64,000 bases of DNA, taken from the NCBI GenBank assembly GCA_945889625.1, contig CAMDCE010000002.1, positions 124,001 through 188,000 of the forward strand, read 5' to 3'. The notes under the pieces were generated by a model. It was not told the origin of the DNA, did no database searches, and saw only the letters and a list, made by a program, of their open reading frames with translations. The stretch is from Asaia bogorensis. Its GTDB lineage: Bacteria > Pseudomonadota > Alphaproteobacteria > Reyranellales > Reyranellaceae. The translations under genes and the position numbers were made by a program. Below, piece by piece: positions 62,902 to 64,000 of this stretch (its first letter is position 1; each line of letters begins with the position of its first letter).

Positions 62902-63702
62902 ATGGGCAAGTCCGTTTCATTAGTCCTGGCCGGCGCGGCCTTGTGCATGGCGCTCTGCGGCGGTGCGGCCGTCGCACAGGACAAGGAGACGTGGAAGGGT
63001 CCGTTTGGCGGCACGTTCACGGCAACCATCGCCGGCGTCACGGACTATTCGTATCGAGGCATTTCTCAAACCCAGCGCCAGCCCGCCATCCAGCCGAGCT
63101 TCGGCTACGAGACCCCGACGCTCAGTGCCAACCTGCCGATCAGCGCCTATGTCGGGGCCTGGGGCAGCAACGTCAACTTCCCCAACACCGGCGCCAACCC
63201 CGAGATCGACTTGTTGGGCGGCTTCCGCGCCAAGGCGCTCGACGACAAGCTGACCGTCGACCTCGGCTACATCCGCTACAACTACATCGGCTCCGACTCG
63301 ACCGCCCAGCTCGGCTTCAACGAGTTCGGGCTGGTCGCCGGCTACGATTTCGGCGTCGTGGCGTTTTCCGGCGCCGTTCGCTACAGCCCCAACTTCTTCG
63401 CCAACTCCGGCATCGCCTGGTACAAATGGGGCCAGGCCGTGGTGCCGCTACCCTTCATCAAGATCAACGACAACATCTCGTTCAAGGTCTTCGGAACCCT
63501 GGGCAACCAGTACGTCGAGCGCAACGTCAACTACGGCATCCCAAACGACAACTACTGGGACTGGCAGATCGGCCTGACCGCAACGGTCTATGGCTTCGAC
63601 CTCACCGTGGCCTATACCGACACCAACATCGACCAAGCCGGCTGCCTCAACACCGCATACTGCGACGCTCGCGCCATCTTCATGGTCTCCAAGACCTTCT
63701 GA
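62902..63702 (+). CDS. TorF-family putative porin
   Basis: A 266-aa outer-membrane beta-barrel of the TIGR02001/Gcw_chp family. Signal peptide GKSVSLVLAGAALCMALCGG, then ATIAGVTDYSYRGISQTQ, the family mark, and aromatic C-terminus FMVSKTF. ATG 62902 follows AGAGGAG. It is divergent from the kdp operon and shares CATAGGA sites with it, suggesting that it opens the outer membrane for K+ or osmolytes. Confidence 0.9.
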   Translation: MGKSVSLVLAGAALCMALCGGAAVAQDKETWKGPFGGTFTATIAGVTDYSYRGISQTQRQPAIQPSFGYETPTLSANLPISAYVGAWGSNVNFPNTGANPEIDLLGGFRAKALDDKLTVDLGYIRYNYIGSDSTAQLGFNEFGLVAGYDFGVVAFSGAVRYSPNFFANSGIAWYKWGQAVVPLPFIKINDNISFKVFGTLGNQYVERNVNYGIPNDNYWDWQIGLTATVYGFDLTVAYTDTNIDQAGCLNTAYCDARAIFMVSKTF

Positions 63703-63725
63703 TCGCGCTGGCGGTGACACCATCG

Positions 63726-63743
63726 CATAGGAGCTGCATAGGA
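63726..63743 (+). promoter_or_regulatory. CATAGGA-N4-CATAGGA direct repeat (site C)
   Basis: Two exact CATAGGA heptamers at 63726-63732 and 63737-63743, 11-bp period. They end 114 bp before the kup start codon; site A ends 113 bp before the porin start, in the same orientation. Same motif as sites A and B. Confidence 0.6.
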
Positions 63744-63807
63744 ATTGCCCTTGGGCCGCAGAATCCCATTGACCCGGCTTTGCCGCGGCGCAATACCCGC
63801 CCGCCGT

Positions 63808-63828
63808 CCCCCGGCTGTCGCCCGGGGG
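63808..63828 (+). other. G/C hairpin ahead of kup
   Basis: CCCCCGG (63808-63814) pairs with CCGGGGG (63822-63828) around a 7-nt loop. No T-run follows. It lies in the probable kup leader and may be a stability or attenuation element, or the end of porin mRNA. Confidence 0.45.
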
Positions 63829-63856
63829 CCCGGCAGAGGAAGGCGTGCCCCTGTAA

Positions 63857-64000
63857 ATGTCCGAGAACGGAACGCCCCAGCCGGTGGGCCGCAAGCGCAC
63901 GGCGGCCCTCACGCTCTCCGCCCTGGGCGTGGTGTTCGGCGATATCGGCACCAGCCCGCTCTACACCGTCAAAGAGTGTTTTAGCGAGTTCACGGGACTG
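63857..64000 (+). CDS. kup: Low-affinity potassium transporter Kup (5' end only)
   Basis: The first 48 codons of a KUP/HAK/KT-family transporter. [21 protein letters not shown] is the family N-terminal hallmark (shown as [14 protein letters not shown]). The window ends within the first helices. It is preceded by CATAGGA site C, also found upstream of kdp, so it should belong to the same regulon. Confidence 0.93.
   Translation, partial: MSENGTPQPVGRKRTAALTLSALGVVFGDIGTSPLYTVKECFSEFTGL

Overview
The window is a continuous, gene-dense, high-GC chromosomal segment. Base composition, frequent GTG starts, a SAM-II riboswitch, a bacterial sphingolipid cluster, and an Irr/Fur-type hemP/hmu locus point to an alphaproteobacterium, perhaps of Rhodospirillales/Reyranella type. 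That placement is inference; no rRNA or tRNA gene is present to anchor it. I see no integrase, transposase, phage gene or CRISPR array. The accessory interest lies in regulatory DNA, small genes and two interrupted genes.

Layout. 1-5003 (minus): metallophosphoesterase end, then a four-gene ceramide/sphingolipid operon (acyl-AMP/ACP ligase, cerR-like reductase, acyl carrier protein, serine palmitoyltransferase). 5073-8259 (plus): argD, argF, hslO. 8260-9103: no gene, but strong palindromes. 9104-15566 (minus): heme acquisition (hemP, TonB receptor, hmuS-T-U-V), with a mosaic inverted-repeat element between receptor and hmuS. 15658-16421 (plus): two small unknown genes. 16455-20484 (minus): enolase-superfamily enzyme, argE, folE, apaG, thioesterase. 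Then a MarR regulator (plus), tenA and metZ with a promoter-SAM-II-terminator leader, a ThDP enzyme and a NIPSNAP protein. 25541-31133 (mostly plus): RRM/Gly-rich RNA-binding protein, DUF1194 protein, aldolase, secreted protein, CMD protein and LysE exporter. 31137-36741 (minus): cyclase, SGNH hydrolase, opgC with an in-frame amber codon, and two signalling proteins.

36851-40319: alpha/beta hydrolase, CoA-transferase, a Bug-type binding protein broken by TGA, and an HxlR regulator. 40376-47455: copper island. A minus-strand set (csoR, His/Cys protein, lipoprotein, TolC-like protein, multicopper oxidase, cupredoxin, CusF-like protein) is divergent from copA, with one palindromic operator between two apparently leaderless promoters. 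47531-48867: small membrane protein and TerC-like protein. 48889-52585 (minus): ABC importer of SsuABC type plus a 2-oxoglutarate oxygenase. 52696-54454: small secreted protein, purC, CMD protein. 54493-62702 (minus): complete kdp system (27-aa membrane peptide, kdpF-A-B-C-D-E), followed on the plus strand by a TorF-like porin and the start of kup.

The strongest candidate for something undescribed is at the right end. A 7-bp motif, CATAGGA, occurs as direct repeats with an exact 11-bp period (7-4-7, the geometry of PhoB/OmpR-family boxes). Two copies lie in the kdp/porin intergenic region and one lies before kup. This suggests a shared operator for a potassium regulon, plausibly bound by KdpE.
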